Both the position numbers and the translations under genes were made by a program. Shown in pieces: positions 36,524 to 44,910 of a DNA stretch of 64,000 nt. This DNA is from Ignavibacteriales bacterium (GTDB lineage: Bacteria; Bacteroidota; Ignavibacteria; Ignavibacteriales; Ignavibacteriaceae). The stretch lies in contig CP054182.1 of NCBI GenBank assembly GCA_015709675.1, positions 3,203,448-3,267,447 on the forward strand, read 5' to 3'. Every line of letters begins with the position of its first letter. Positions within the stretch are counted from its first letter, which is position 1. A model generated the notes under the pieces. That model saw only the letters and a program-made list of their open reading frames with translations. It did no database searches and was not told the origin of the DNA.

Positions 36524-36555
36524 ATTCATACTTCATACTTCATAATTCATAATTC
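36524..36555. repeat. TTCATAC/TTCATAA short-unit array
   Basis: Four to five units of a 7-8 base sequence (ATTCATAC, TTCATAC, TTCATAA, TTCATAA). Closely related arrays occur at 43523-43559 and 48922-48955, always between genes. Confidence 0.6.
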
Positions 36556-36603
36556 TTTTCGCTATTTTTGGGTTGTGTCCTTTTCAATTAAAGGAGGTGC
36601 CCT

Positions 36604-37350
36604 GTGAAAGCTGTTATTACCGGTATGAGCGGGACTGTAGCCCCGGCTCTTTCGAATTATCTTGTTTCAAAGAATGCAGTTGTGGTCCGCTGGGATCGTA
36701 ATATCATTCCGCCGGAAAATCAGAAGGCCTGTTTTGATTTCCTTGCCGGTGTTCAGCCCGATTATCTATTTCATTGCGCAACCGGATCTCCTGCCTGGGC
36801 AGAACTCATTTCGCGCCTGTGCCACCGCCTTGGCATTAAAGTTATATATACAAGCTCCGTCTCCATTTATTCCGGTTCGCAGCGGGGCCCGTTTACCATT
36901 CATGACCGCCCCAGCCCTGATGATAATTACGGAGTTTATAAATTAGAATGTGAACAAAGGATGCTCTCCTTTAATCCTGATGCAGTAGTAGCACGGCTTG
37001 GATGGCAGATAGGTACCGAACCCGGTAAAAACCATATGGTAAGCCATCTTGATTCGGTCTTTGGGAATGAAGGAAAGATTACAGCAAGCACCAGGTGGAT
37101 GCAGGCATGCTCATTCCTAGAGGATACCGCATCCTGCCTTGCGGATACCCTCACTTCCAAACCCGGCGGTATTTATCACGTTGATTCAAACGACGGTCTT
37201 AATTTCTTTCAGATTGTCACAGGGCTAAGAACAATACTTGGCAGAGACTGGGTGATTGAGGAGGGAGATTTTCCCGATTTGAATAATCTTATGCCTGATG
37301 AAAGGATTGCCATAAAAAAGCTTTCTGCCCGGTTGGGAATAAAGCTCTGA
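36604..37350 (+). CDS. RmlD-like NAD(P)-dependent sugar-nucleotide reductase/epimerase
   Basis: A 248-residue short-chain (extended) dehydrogenase. The N-terminus ITGMSGTVAPALSNYL gives the nucleotide-binding Gly motif (7-11), YTSSVSIY supplies the catalytic Ser region and NYGVYKLECEQ the YxxxK pair. It most resembles dTDP-4-dehydrorhamnose reductase (RmlD) but is about 40 residues shorter than RmlD, and no rml genes are nearby, so the substrate is open. It starts with GTG, set by an excellent ribosome binding site AAAGGAGGTG six bases upstream, one of the few strong ones in this window. Confidence 0.75.
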   Translation: MKAVITGMSGTVAPALSNYLVSKNAVVVRWDRNIIPPENQKACFDFLAGVQPDYLFHCATGSPAWAELISRLCHRLGIKVIYTSSVSIYSGSQRGPFTIHDRPSPDDNYGVYKLECEQRMLSFNPDAVVARLGWQIGTEPGKNHMVSHLDSVFGNEGKITASTRWMQACSFLEDTASCLADTLTSKPGGIYHVDSNDGLNFFQIVTGLRTILGRDWVIEEGDFPDLNNLMPDERIAIKKLSARLGIKL

Positions 37351-37405
37351 TTTACGAAAAATTGATCCTCACCGGCAAAACGGTGACTGAATTTTCGTAA
37401 ATTTG
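37351..37405 (+). promoter_or_regulatory. Inverted repeat overlapping a TAnnTTTG promoter element
   Basis: TTTACGAAAA (37351-37360) and TTTTCGTAAA (37392-37401) are exact inverted repeats; inside them CACCG (37370-37374) pairs with CGGTG (37381-37385). The right arm overlaps TAAATTTG (37398-37405), which ends 3 bases before the ATG at 37409. It could be a terminator-like hairpin for the upstream gene or an operator over a leaderless promoter. Confidence 0.45.
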
Positions 37406-37408
37406 GGT

Positions 37409-38008
37409 ATGAAAAGAACTTTTTCACTTCTCTTTCTTTTCGTTTTTATTCTGCTTAGTATTCCGGTTACGGGGCAGAAACAACCGCCGTCTGATAAGGC
37501 ACGGGGCATTTTTTTCGCTATCGGGCTGGGTCCGAGGCTTCCGGTCGGGGATTTTGGAAAGGTCTCCTTCCTCGGGTACGGATACAATATGGAGCTTTCC
37601 TATACTGATAATGAATATCTCCCCCTTTTTCTTTTCGGCAAAATCGGGTTTGAGCAATACTCTGCTTCCCAGGATTATTATCAGGCATCTGAATATTCAC
37701 ATTTTTCAACAAATATGCTTCCCCTCACAATAGGAGTGCGCCACTTTTTCTCCCCATTTATGGAGCGGGTTGTTATTTTTATGCCGGTTCTTGAAGTTTC
37801 TTCTACCCTGCTGATTTATCAGAATTACCACCGCTTCAGGACGAACCGCCCTGGATATATAGAGGAAGGAACAAAACTGGGGTTCTCAGCAGGTCTGGGA
37901 GCATCCATGTTTTTGCTGGACATCATGACCAACTATCACTACTTCCCCAATAATCAGTTTATTTCATTCGATCTTAAAATCCGAATTCCTTTAGTCGCAA
38001 CCATCTGA
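37409..38008 (+). CDS. Small outer-membrane beta-barrel protein
   Basis: A 199-residue protein with signal peptide (about 1-22, ending VTGQ), then alternating hydrophobic strands with aromatic ends (FFAIGLGPRLPVGDF, YNMELSYTD, FLFGKIGFEQY, SAGLGASMFLL) and a final strand ending in IRIPLVATI, which fits an eight-stranded barrel. No closer family is recognised. The start is ATG 37409; a TTG at 37403 is less likely. It is separated from the next gene by 7 bases, so it may share a transcript with the enoyl-CoA hydratase, although their roles do not obviously connect. Confidence 0.6.
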   Translation: MKRTFSLLFLFVFILLSIPVTGQKQPPSDKARGIFFAIGLGPRLPVGDFGKVSFLGYGYNMELSYTDNEYLPLFLFGKIGFEQYSASQDYYQASEYSHFSTNMLPLTIGVRHFFSPFMERVVIFMPVLEVSSTLLIYQNYHRFRTNRPGYIEEGTKLGFSAGLGASMFLLDIMTNYHYFPNNQFISFDLKIRIPLVATI

Positions 38009-38015
38009 GTTAACC

Positions 38016-38798
38016 ATGAAATTTGAAACCATTCTTTTTACTTCCGAAAACCACATCGCAAAAATCACCATTAACCGGCCCGATAAGCTGAATGCGCTGA
38101 ATGCCACGGTTATGAAAGAACTCTCAGAAGTTTTTGATTTCCTCTCGAAAGATGACAACAGCCGGGTGGTGATTATAACCGGTGCAGGACCAAAGGCATT
38201 TGTTGCCGGTGCGGATATTTCTGAAATCAACAAACTTGACACCATTACGGGAAAGTCATTCGCGGAGCTTGGGCAGGAGGTTTTTAATAAAATTGAGAAG
38301 CTCTCTAAACCCGTGATTGCCATGGTTAACGGCTTTGCTCTTGGCGGCGGATCTGAACTTGCCTGGTCATGCCATATGCGTTTTGCATCAGCGAACGCTA
38401 AATTTGGCCAGCCGGAAATTAACCTCGGCATTATTCCCGGATATGGCGGCACACAGCGGCTTCCCCGGCTGCTTAATCAGGGATTCGGCTATTACTATAT
38501 TCTGACCGGGGACAATATAGATGCTGAAACAGCTCTTAAACTCGGGCTGGTGCAGGGAGTTTTCAGCTCTGAAGAGCTTGAAGCCTCCGTAATGAAGATT
38601 GCTGCAGCAATTGCTTCAAAACCGGCTGACATTGTTTCCTTTGCAATGAAAGCGGTTCATGCGAGCGGTGATTTCGGCCTGAAGGAAGGGCTTGCCTATG
38701 AAGCATCGCTTTTTGGGCTTTGCTGCGGAACTGATAACTTTAAGGAAGGAACCAGCGCATTTCTCGAAAAAAGAAAAGCAGAGTTTAATAAAAAATAG
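38016..38798 (+). CDS. Enoyl-CoA hydratase (crotonase family)
   Basis: Hydrates trans-2-enoyl-CoA in fatty-acid or branched amino-acid breakdown; cytoplasmic. It has 260 residues. The oxyanion-hole segments are AFVAGADISE (61-70) and ALGGGSELA (108-116), and both catalytic glutamates are kept: E114 in GGGSEL and E134 in GQPEINLG, 20 apart as in the rat enzyme. The C-terminal helix ends in FLEKRKAEF. No other beta-oxidation genes are adjacent. The next gene is in the same reading frame, separated only by the TAG stop and a short untranslated stretch. Confidence 0.92.
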   Translation: MKFETILFTSENHIAKITINRPDKLNALNATVMKELSEVFDFLSKDDNSRVVIITGAGPKAFVAGADISEINKLDTITGKSFAELGQEVFNKIEKLSKPVIAMVNGFALGGGSELAWSCHMRFASANAKFGQPEINLGIIPGYGGTQRLPRLLNQGFGYYYILTGDNIDAETALKLGLVQGVFSSEELEASVMKIAAAIASKPADIVSFAMKAVHASGDFGLKEGLAYEASLFGLCCGTDNFKEGTSAFLEKRKAEFNKK

Positions 38799-38852
38799 TC
38801 CTTCAGAAAATTTGAAAGCTCAGGTTCATTTAATTCTCCCGGAAGGCGTCCT

Positions 38853-39869
38853 CTGGCATTAAAAAAAGTTCTCGTATTTGTTTTACTGCTTAATCTTGCG
38901 CTTTTTCTGGTGCTTGTCTTCTCCGGAGGTGAATCATCATCCATCCGGAATGATTCCTCATCCCGTAGCCATGCCAGTGCCGACTCCCTGTTCAAGTTTC
39001 ATCTTTCTTTTTACAATATCCCCGATTCGCTGATCTCAAAATCTCAAAAGCGGACTTCCAGGAATGACACCACTGCAACGCTGCTTCATCTGACTCTGCC
39101 CGGAGATGTAATATATCCCGAATTTGTGAAGCGGTTAAACGGTCTGCTTGCCGGGGCAGGTATGATTTCTGAATCGCAGCTGACCGGAGAATATTCCTAT
39201 GAACTGGGAATTTACCGCGTCAGAGATAAGGTGCTTTCCGTAAAAATCACCAGAATGCCGCAAATTCAGAGGAGAGAAGGAAGTCTGGCGGTTTTTATAC
39301 TTATCCGTGATTCTGACAATTTTAACCTCACTGAACTTGATCATCTCCCGACCGGTTTCTATCCGCTGGTTTATGCTGAAAAAATAAATCCCGCTAAGCT
39401 CAGAACTATAACTCTGGGGAACAACAACTATGGAATACTGCTGGACGGGGGTATAAAAGAAGTGGATTTTAAACTGGATTTTTCTTTCTCTGAATCCCGG
39501 ATAAACGGAGCTTTGAATAATATTTTCTCCTATTTTACGGGGGTAAATCTTCTGCTGCTTTCACACAAGGCGAATTTCTATCTCCCATCTTCTATCGGGA
39601 GAATCGTAAAAAAATCAGCAGAAAAAGGGATACCCGTCATAGGAACAGGTCTGGTGGTGGATTTAAGAGACACTGATTCCAGAACATCCCTGACCGAGAT
39701 CAGGTTATTCGTTTCGCGCCTGCGCTCAGAGGAAGCAGGATTTATCCTGCTCGATGCTCAGGCATATCTCGAGATAAAAAAAGAACTTTTCACCCTGAAA
39801 GAACAGGGTATTACAATGCTGGGTATGCCAGAAATTGTAAAAAAAGCCGGTCTGGGCACTGCACGCTAA
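38853..39869 (+). CDS. Divergent polysaccharide deacetylase-like exported protein, CTG start
   Basis: About 338 residues. The first ATG/GTG-type start (GTG 38910) would cut through a clean hydrophobic signal anchor (ALKKVLVFVLLLNLALFLVL) that is open upstream. A CTG at 38853 lies exactly six bases after GGAAGG and restores the whole anchor, so I place the start there. The mature part contains VIYPEFVKRLNGLL, YGILLDGGIKEV, NNIFSYFTGVNLLLLSHK and a final LDAQAYLEIKKEL segment, a pattern like the divergent polysaccharide deacetylase family (NodB-like barrel), but the metal ligands are not obvious. The family call is tentative. Confidence 0.55.
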   Translation: MALKKVLVFVLLLNLALFLVLVFSGGESSSIRNDSSSRSHASADSLFKFHLSFYNIPDSLISKSQKRTSRNDTTATLLHLTLPGDVIYPEFVKRLNGLLAGAGMISESQLTGEYSYELGIYRVRDKVLSVKITRMPQIQRREGSLAVFILIRDSDNFNLTELDHLPTGFYPLVYAEKINPAKLRTITLGNNNYGILLDGGIKEVDFKLDFSFSESRINGALNNIFSYFTGVNLLLLSHKANFYLPSSIGRIVKKSAEKGIPVIGTGLVVDLRDTDSRTSLTEIRLFVSRLRSEEAGFILLDAQAYLEIKKELFTLKEQGITMLGMPEIVKKAGLGTAR

Positions 39870-39905
39870 AACCGGACCAAAATTAATAATTTGATAACAG
39901 AGTCC

Positions 39906-39927
39906 TTATCCCCTCGTAAAGGGATAA
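39906..39927 (+). promoter_or_regulatory. Stem-loop in the leader region of the TonB receptor gene
   Basis: TTATCCC (39906-39912) pairs with GGGATAA (39921-39927) around an 8-base loop. No T tract follows, so it is more likely a leader structure or weak terminator. The rest of the 39870-40071 spacer shows nothing else clear. Confidence 0.3.
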
Positions 39928-40071
39928 TTAGTTAATTACCGGACTGAAATAAAATTCTTCAGCCATCGGCAAGGGTGCTGTATGGCCGGATAAACAAGGT
40001 TTTTTTTGCCGTGCAGGCGGCGGAAAATAGTTCCCGAAAAACTAACTACTAAACAACTTGGAGTCGTCGTT

Positions 40072-43000
40072 ATGAAAAAACTTCTACAAACAGCCCTCTG
40101 TTTGTTTTTGCTGTTAAGCATAGCTCCGCTTTCCCTTATCAATGCACAGGTAATTACCACCGCAAGTATCAGCGGTGTGATTACTGATGATAAAGGCGAA
40201 GCGCTGCCGGCAGCAAACGTCATTGCCGTTCACGTTCCTTCAGGTACCCAGTACGGTATCTCAAGCAGAGCTGACGGTAAATACAACATCCCCGGTATGC
40301 GTGTCGGCGGACCTTACAAAATCACTTTCTCATTCGTGGGATTTGTCTCCCAGACGATTGAGAATATTTATCTCGAGCTGGGGCAGAACCTTGCTGTAAA
40401 CGTAAAACTGTCCACACAGGCAGTTCAGCTTGGCGATATCGCAGTGTATGGTGAAAAAGATGCTATCATCCGCGGAGACCGCACCGGTACCGAAACCTCT
40501 ATTAAAAGAGAAGGTATCGAGAGCATCCCGACCATCAGCAGAAGACTGGAAGATATAACCAAACTGACCCCGCAGTCTGGCAGAAACTCTTCTTTTGGCG
40601 GTGTTGATAACCGTCTTAATAATATCACCATTGACGGTTCATATTTCAACAACTCATTTGGTCTGGCAGGACTTCCCGGTGACAGAACCGGTGTTGCTCC
40701 TATTTCACTGGATGCTATCGAGCAGATTCAGGTTAACGTATCACCATTTGACGTTCGTCAGGGTAACTTTGTAGGAGCAGGAATCAACTCTATTACCCGC
40801 AGCGGTACAAACGAATTCTCAGGTTCTGTATATTATCAGTTCCGTAATAACGACTTCGTTGGCAGCAAAGCAGGTGATGCAGAATTCCAGTCAGGCACAT
40901 TTGATTTCAATCAGATTGGCGTACGCCTTGGCGGTCCGATTATCCAGAATAAACTCTTCTTCTTCGCAAACTTTGAATCTGATAACCTCATTCAGCCTGG
41001 TACCACCTATCTTGCTAATGACGGTACTCAGGCAGTAGCAGGCCAGGTGACCAGAGTTCGCAAAACAGCACTCGACTCACTGAGCAATTTCCTGAAGAGC
41101 AATTTCGGATACGAAACAGGACCATATCAGGGTTACGATCACGAAACACCATCAACCAGGTTCCTCGTGAAATTCGACTACAACCTTGATAACTCAAACA
41201 AACTCAGCTTACGTTATACCCACCTTGATTCTTTCACTGATGTTCTCCTTTCAAACTCAAGTTCACTCGGTTTTGGTACCAGAAGATCAAACCTTAACGG
41301 TCTGAACTTCCAGAACTCAAACTACAAGATTCTTGAAAACATCAGATCAGTCATCGGTGAGTGGAACGCAATCTTCTCAAACAATCTGACCAACAACTTC
41401 ATCGTTGGTTATACCTTTAACGATGAAAGCCGCGAGTCCCGCGGAACTTTCTTCCCGATGGTTGACATTCTTGAAGGCGGTTCAGTATATACCACTTTCG
41501 GTTATGAACCCTTCACTCCGAACAATGAACTGCGCTACAACAGCTTCCAGATTCAGAACAACCTGAGCTGGTACCTTGATGATCACAGCCTTACCTTCGG
41601 TGTAAGCTTAGAGCGTTATGAATCAGAGAACGTTTTCTTCCCTGGTTCACAGAGTGCGTATGTATATAACTCACTTAATGATTTTTATACCGACGCAAAC
41701 GCTTATCTCGCCAACCCTACCAGAGACTCCACCACCATCAGCCTGAGAAGATTCCAGGTTCGCTGGTCTAACATCCCTGGTCAGGAAAAACCGATCCAGC
41801 CTCTTGAAGTATGGTACTCCAGCTTATATGCACAGGATCAGTGGAAAGTCAACAATAACCTGAACGTTATTGCAGGTATCAGATTTGACCTTCCTATGTT
41901 TGAAGAAACCGGATACAAAAATCCTCAGATGGATACCCTGTTCTTCAAGGATGAGACCGGAGCAACCAAACAGTATAAGACTGAGAAACTCCCTGATGCA
42001 AATATCCTTTTCTCACCCAGAGTTGGCGTGAACTGGGATGTATTTGGTGATAAAATGACACAGGTACGCGGCGGAACAGGTATCTTTACCGGTAAACCGG
42101 CTTATGTGTGGATTTCAAATCAGATAGGCAATAACGGTATGCTCACTGGTTTTGCCCGTCTTGATAATACGAACAAACGTCCGTTTGATCCGAATCCAAA
42201 CAGATATAAACCAACCAGCGTATCCGGAGCTCCTGCTTCAGCTTACGAACTTGCTTTAACCGATCCTGACTTCAAATTCCCGCAGATGTGGAGAACCAAT
42301 GTGGGTGTTGATCAGGTACTTCCATACGGATTCATCGGTACAGCAGAATTCCTCTATAGCCAGGATGTGAATGGTGTTTATTACATCAACGCAAACCTGA
42401 AAGATCCGAATACTGCATTTGTTGGTCCTGATAACCGTCCGCGCTGGACAACAGGCAACAAGATCAATGCTAACATTGATAATGCAATTGTTCTTAAGAA
42501 CCAGGATCAGGGATATTACTATAATATCTCAGCAGCTCTTGAAAAACCATTTGCTGACAACTGGTATCTGAAAGCCGGTTACAACTATGGCGTAGCAAAA
42601 AATACCGTTGACGCAGGTTCAATTGCATTCGGTTCATGGAACGGAAACCAGCATTCAGGCAACCCGAATAATCCTGGTGCATCATTCTCAGCAAACAATC
42701 CGGGCCACCGCCTGTTTGTTGCTGCTTCCTATTCTCTTGATTACTTCAATTTCGGTAAGACAACCTTCTCATTGTTCCTTGACGGATACAATCAGGCAGT
42801 TGTTAACGGATTTGTTCAGGGTGTTGCAAGCTATACCTTCTCCGGCGACCTCAATGGTGACGGCGGTACAGCTAACGACCTGATATATATTCCAAAAGAT
42901 CAGAGCGAAATGAACTTTGTTGATATTACCTCAACCAGCGGAGGCGTTACTACCACGCTCTTCACCGCTGCTCAGCAGGCAGACGCTTTCGAAAAGTTCA

Positions 43001-43374
43001 TTCAGCAGGATGATTACCTGAGCGAAAACAGAGGAAAGTATGCTGAAAGAAACGGTGTGAGAATGCCGATGATGTTCAGAACTGACCTCAGCATTGTTCA
43101 GGAATTCTATACCAATTTCATGAATAAGAAGAACACCCTCCAGGTTCGTCTGGATATTCTCAACTTCCTGAATCTTATTAATGAGAGCTGGGGAGTAGGC
43201 GATCAGATGGTTACCACCACCCCGCTTATTTCTCAGGGTGCTGATGCTGCTGGTAAAGCACGTTATCAGCTTCAGAGAGTTGGCGGTGCGCTTATTGATA
43301 AATCATTTATCAAATCAGCTACCGTTAACGATGTTTACAGAATTCAGTTAGGTGTACGTTACATCTTCAACTAA
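40072..43374 (+). CDS. Oar-like TonB-dependent outer-membrane receptor
   Basis: An 1100-residue outer-membrane transporter. The start is ATG 40072 (MKKLLQTALCLFLLL..., signal peptide to about residue 26), with GGAG eight bases upstream; the frame extends further but without sense. Residues about 30-115 are a carboxypeptidase-regulatory-like domain (ASISGVITDDKGEALPAAN), about 125-240 a plug domain with VDNRLNNITIDGSYFNNSFG, and the rest a long beta-barrel ending in a strand with terminal aromatic (VRYIFN). Oar-type receptors take up large substrates, sometimes peptides or glycans. No SusD partner is adjacent. A strong terminator follows. Confidence 0.92.
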   Translation: MKKLLQTALCLFLLLSIAPLSLINAQVITTASISGVITDDKGEALPAANVIAVHVPSGTQYGISSRADGKYNIPGMRVGGPYKITFSFVGFVSQTIENIYLELGQNLAVNVKLSTQAVQLGDIAVYGEKDAIIRGDRTGTETSIKREGIESIPTISRRLEDITKLTPQSGRNSSFGGVDNRLNNITIDGSYFNNSFGLAGLPGDRTGVAPISLDAIEQIQVNVSPFDVRQGNFVGAGINSITRSGTNEFSGSVYYQFRNNDFVGSKAGDAEFQSGTFDFNQIGVRLGGPIIQNKLFFFANFESDNLIQPGTTYLANDGTQAVAGQVTRVRKTALDSLSNFLKSNFGYETGPYQGYDHETPSTRFLVKFDYNLDNSNKLSLRYTHLDSFTDVLLSNSSSLGFGTRRSNLNGLNFQNSNYKILENIRSVIGEWNAIFSNNLTNNFIVGYTFNDESRESRGTFFPMVDILEGGSVYTTFGYEPFTPNNELRYNSFQIQNNLSWYLDDHSLTFGVSLERYESENVFFPGSQSAYVYNSLNDFYTDANAYLANPTRDSTTISLRRFQVRWSNIPGQEKPIQPLEVWYSSLYAQDQWKVNNNLNVIAGIRFDLPMFEETGYKNPQMDTLFFKDETGATKQYKTEKLPDANILFSPRVGVNWDVFGDKMTQVRGGTGIFTGKPAYVWISNQIGNNGMLTGFARLDNTNKRPFDPNPNRYKPTSVSGAPASAYELALTDPDFKFPQMWRTNVGVDQVLPYGFIGTAEFLYSQDVNGVYYINANLKDPNTAFVGPDNRPRWTTGNKINANIDNAIVLKNQDQGYYYNISAALEKPFADNWYLKAGYNYGVAKNTVDAGSIAFGSWNGNQHSGNPNNPGASFSANNPGHRLFVAASYSLDYFNFGKTTFSLFLDGYNQAVVNGFVQGVASYTFSGDLNGDGGTANDLIYIPKDQSEMNFVDITSTSGGVTTTLFTAAQQADAFEKFIQQDDYLSENRGKYAERNGVRMPMMFRTDLSIVQEFYTNFMNKKNTLQVRLDILNFLNLINESWGVGDQMVTTTPLISQGADAAGKARYQLQRVGGALIDKSFIKSATVNDVYRIQLGVRYIFN

Positions 43375-43393
43375 TCTGAAAACAGATTAAAAC

Positions 43394-43433
43394 AAAAAAG
43401 CCGCCGGAGGATATAATCTCCGGCGGCTTTTTT
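43394..43433 (+). terminator. Strong intrinsic terminator after the TonB receptor gene
   Basis: Ten-pair hairpin GCCGCCGGAG / CTCCGGCGGC with 8-base spacer, flanked by A residues on the left and six or more T residues on the right. Confidence 0.95.
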
Positions 43434-43481
43434 ATTATATAACTTTATTTTTTTTGCGGGCAGTTTTTGCAGCTACTGGTA

Positions 43482-43559
43482 AAAGGACATTAACGACTTA
43501 AAGGACATAAACGACGTCTCTGAATTCACAATTCACCATTCACCATTCACAATTATTCA
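43482..43559. repeat. Two short tandem arrays before the lepB stop
   Basis: First an 18-base unit twice, AAAGGACATTAACGACTT (43482-43499) and AAAGGACATAAACGACGT (43500-43517). Then ATTCACA/ATTCACC units (43523-43559), the same type as the arrays at 36524 and 48922. The second array runs over the lepB stop codon. Confidence 0.6.
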
Positions 43560-44494
43560 AGTACCATCATAATTCTCTCAAGCCTGACAGAGCCAAGCAG
43601 CTTGAAAATATTAAAGAATGGTATTTCTCTGTCCCACGAAAACAGTACCAGAAATGCTGAACCAACCACTGCATCACGGGAAACCGGCCCCCAGAATCTG
43701 CTGTCATAACTGTCATTGCGGTTATCTCCGATCATAAAGTAATAATCTTTCTGCACAGTATAAGAGTTAACCGGCTTACCTTTTATGGTCACAGTACCTC
43801 CTTTCAATTCTACCACCCTTTCGCCATGTTCGCGGTCAATAAAAGTTCTCCACTGCATATAATTTTCCGGCGTAAGTGTAATTTTCATTCCTGCTTTCGG
43901 CACCACATAGGGGCCGTAATTATCTTCATTCCACGGTGCGCCTGCCGGATAAATATAATCTTCCCCTCTGTCAGCAGGTTTTGAGTAAGGAAGTGCATAA
44001 TGAACATACGGAGGCACCGGGAACTCCTTTCCATTGATATAAGCAACACGGTTAATGATTTGCAGTGTATCACCCGGCATACCAATGAGGCGTTTTACAT
44101 AGTTTACATTGAGTTCCTTTGGCACCAGATCTTCGCGGTCACCAGGGAATTCAAAAACCACAATATCCCCTGCTTCAGGTTCACGGATACCCGGGATAGT
44201 GAAATACGGGAGCGCAATTTCGGTAAAAGGTATATATCTCGGAGAAGATGAGCCGTAGATGAACTTATTCACTATCACAAAATCACCCACCAGAATAGTA
44301 TTCTCCATTGAACCAGTGGGGATTCTGGTGTTCTGAATAAAGAATGTTATAATGAAAAGTGCGGCGATTAGAGCAAAACCCAGTGATTTAAAAAATTCTA
44401 TGACTTTTTCTTTTGGAGTTTTTTTTGCCTGTGCGGCAAGTTCTTCGTCTGTGCGGATCCCCAGAATTTTTCTTCCGATTTCCTTAAAATTCAA
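43553..44494 (-). CDS. lepB: Signal peptidase I
   Basis: Inner-membrane serine protease that removes Sec signal peptides. It has 313 residues. A transmembrane helix lies near 37-52, after a basic N-terminus. The catalytic Ser is S62 in PTGSMENT and the catalytic Lys is in NYVKRLIGMPGD; the later box GDNRNDSYDSRFWGPV is intact. Compared with E. coli-type enzymes it has an insertion of about 60 residues between boxes C and D (around 165-225), as is common in Bacteroidota. It serves the many exported proteins of this window. Confidence 0.96.
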   Translation of the reverse strand: MNFKEIGRKILGIRTDEELAAQAKKTPKEKVIEFFKSLGFALIAALFIITFFIQNTRIPTGSMENTILVGDFVIVNKFIYGSSSPRYIPFTEIALPYFTIPGIREPEAGDIVVFEFPGDREDLVPKELNVNYVKRLIGMPGDTLQIINRVAYINGKEFPVPPYVHYALPYSKPADRGEDYIYPAGAPWNEDNYGPYVVPKAGMKITLTPENYMQWRTFIDREHGERVVELKGGTVTIKGKPVNSYTVQKDYYFMIGDNRNDSYDSRFWGPVSRDAVVGSAFLVLFSWDREIPFFNIFKLLGSVRLERIMMVLE

Positions 44495-44547
44495 TGTTGT
44501 TCCTTAATATATAATTTTCTTTTATAAAACGTTGTTGTTAACCGGTC

Positions 44548-44614
44548 ACCCGCTGCGCGGGTTCACAGATCAGAACAAATCTGATTTGCTATTAATTGGT
44601 CACCGCTACGCGGT
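44548..44614. repeat. Pair of related triloop hairpins in the lepB upstream spacer
   Basis: ACCCGC-TGC-GCGGGT (44548-44562) and ACCGC-TAC-GCGGT (44602-44614), both framed by GGTC on the left and TCA on the right. Arm sequence and length differ but pairing is kept. Between them lies a looser CAGAT...ATCTG hairpin. Confidence 0.65.
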
Positions 44615-44653
44615 TCAGTAATGCCTGATAAATTTTGAATCCTCAGCATATAA

Positions 44654-44738
44654 ATCAATCCCAGAGGGATTGCAGATTGGTAGAAAACGCAATCAAACAA
44701 AAACCAACCCGACTCCGGAGGAGTCGTATATTGTCGGC
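44654..44738. repeat. 85-base intergenic repeat, copy 1
   Basis: Near-identical to 44808-44892. It carries two triloop hairpins, CAATCCC-AGA-GGGATTG (44656-44672) and CGACTCC-GGA-GGAGTCG (44710-44726). No open frame or target-site duplication is visible. Confidence 0.8.
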
Positions 44739-44749
44739 CGTTCTCATCA

Positions 44750-44769
44750 GGACAGGTCGCGACCTGTCC
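44750..44769. repeat. Perfect 20-base palindrome
   Basis: GGACAGGT-CGCG-ACCTGTCC lies between the two 85-base repeat copies in the spacer 44495-44910, which contains no gene. Confidence 0.75.
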
Positions 44770-44807
44770 CTACGGTGTTATGTCAACCCGAAATCATCCG
44801 GATTTAT

Positions 44808-44892
44808 ATCAATCCCGAAGGGATTGCAGATTGGTAGAAAACGCGATCAAACAAAAACCAACCCGACTCCGGAGGAGTCGTATATTGTCGGC
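44808..44892. repeat. 85-base intergenic repeat, copy 2
   Basis: Second copy of 44654-44738. Its first hairpin has a changed loop and arm edge (CAATCCC-GAA-GGGATTG, 44810-44826), the second is identical (44864-44880). The copy ends about 20 bases before the gatB stop. Confidence 0.8.
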
Positions 44893-44910
44893 GGATTGTC
44901 GAACGGTTTT

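Noticed and set aside
36524-36555. Short-unit array as a CRISPR
   Set aside because: Units are 7-8 bases with no spacers and no cas genes nearby.
38016-38798. Enoyl-CoA hydratase seemed to lack one catalytic Glu
   Set aside because: A first alignment placed the second Glu in the ILTGD segment. Recounting from the rat enzyme shows the pair is in GGGSEL and GQPEI; both are present, 20 residues apart.
44495-44910. Insertion sequence between lepB and gatB
   Set aside because: The duplicated 85-base units contain no open frame, and there are no terminal inverted repeats or target duplications.
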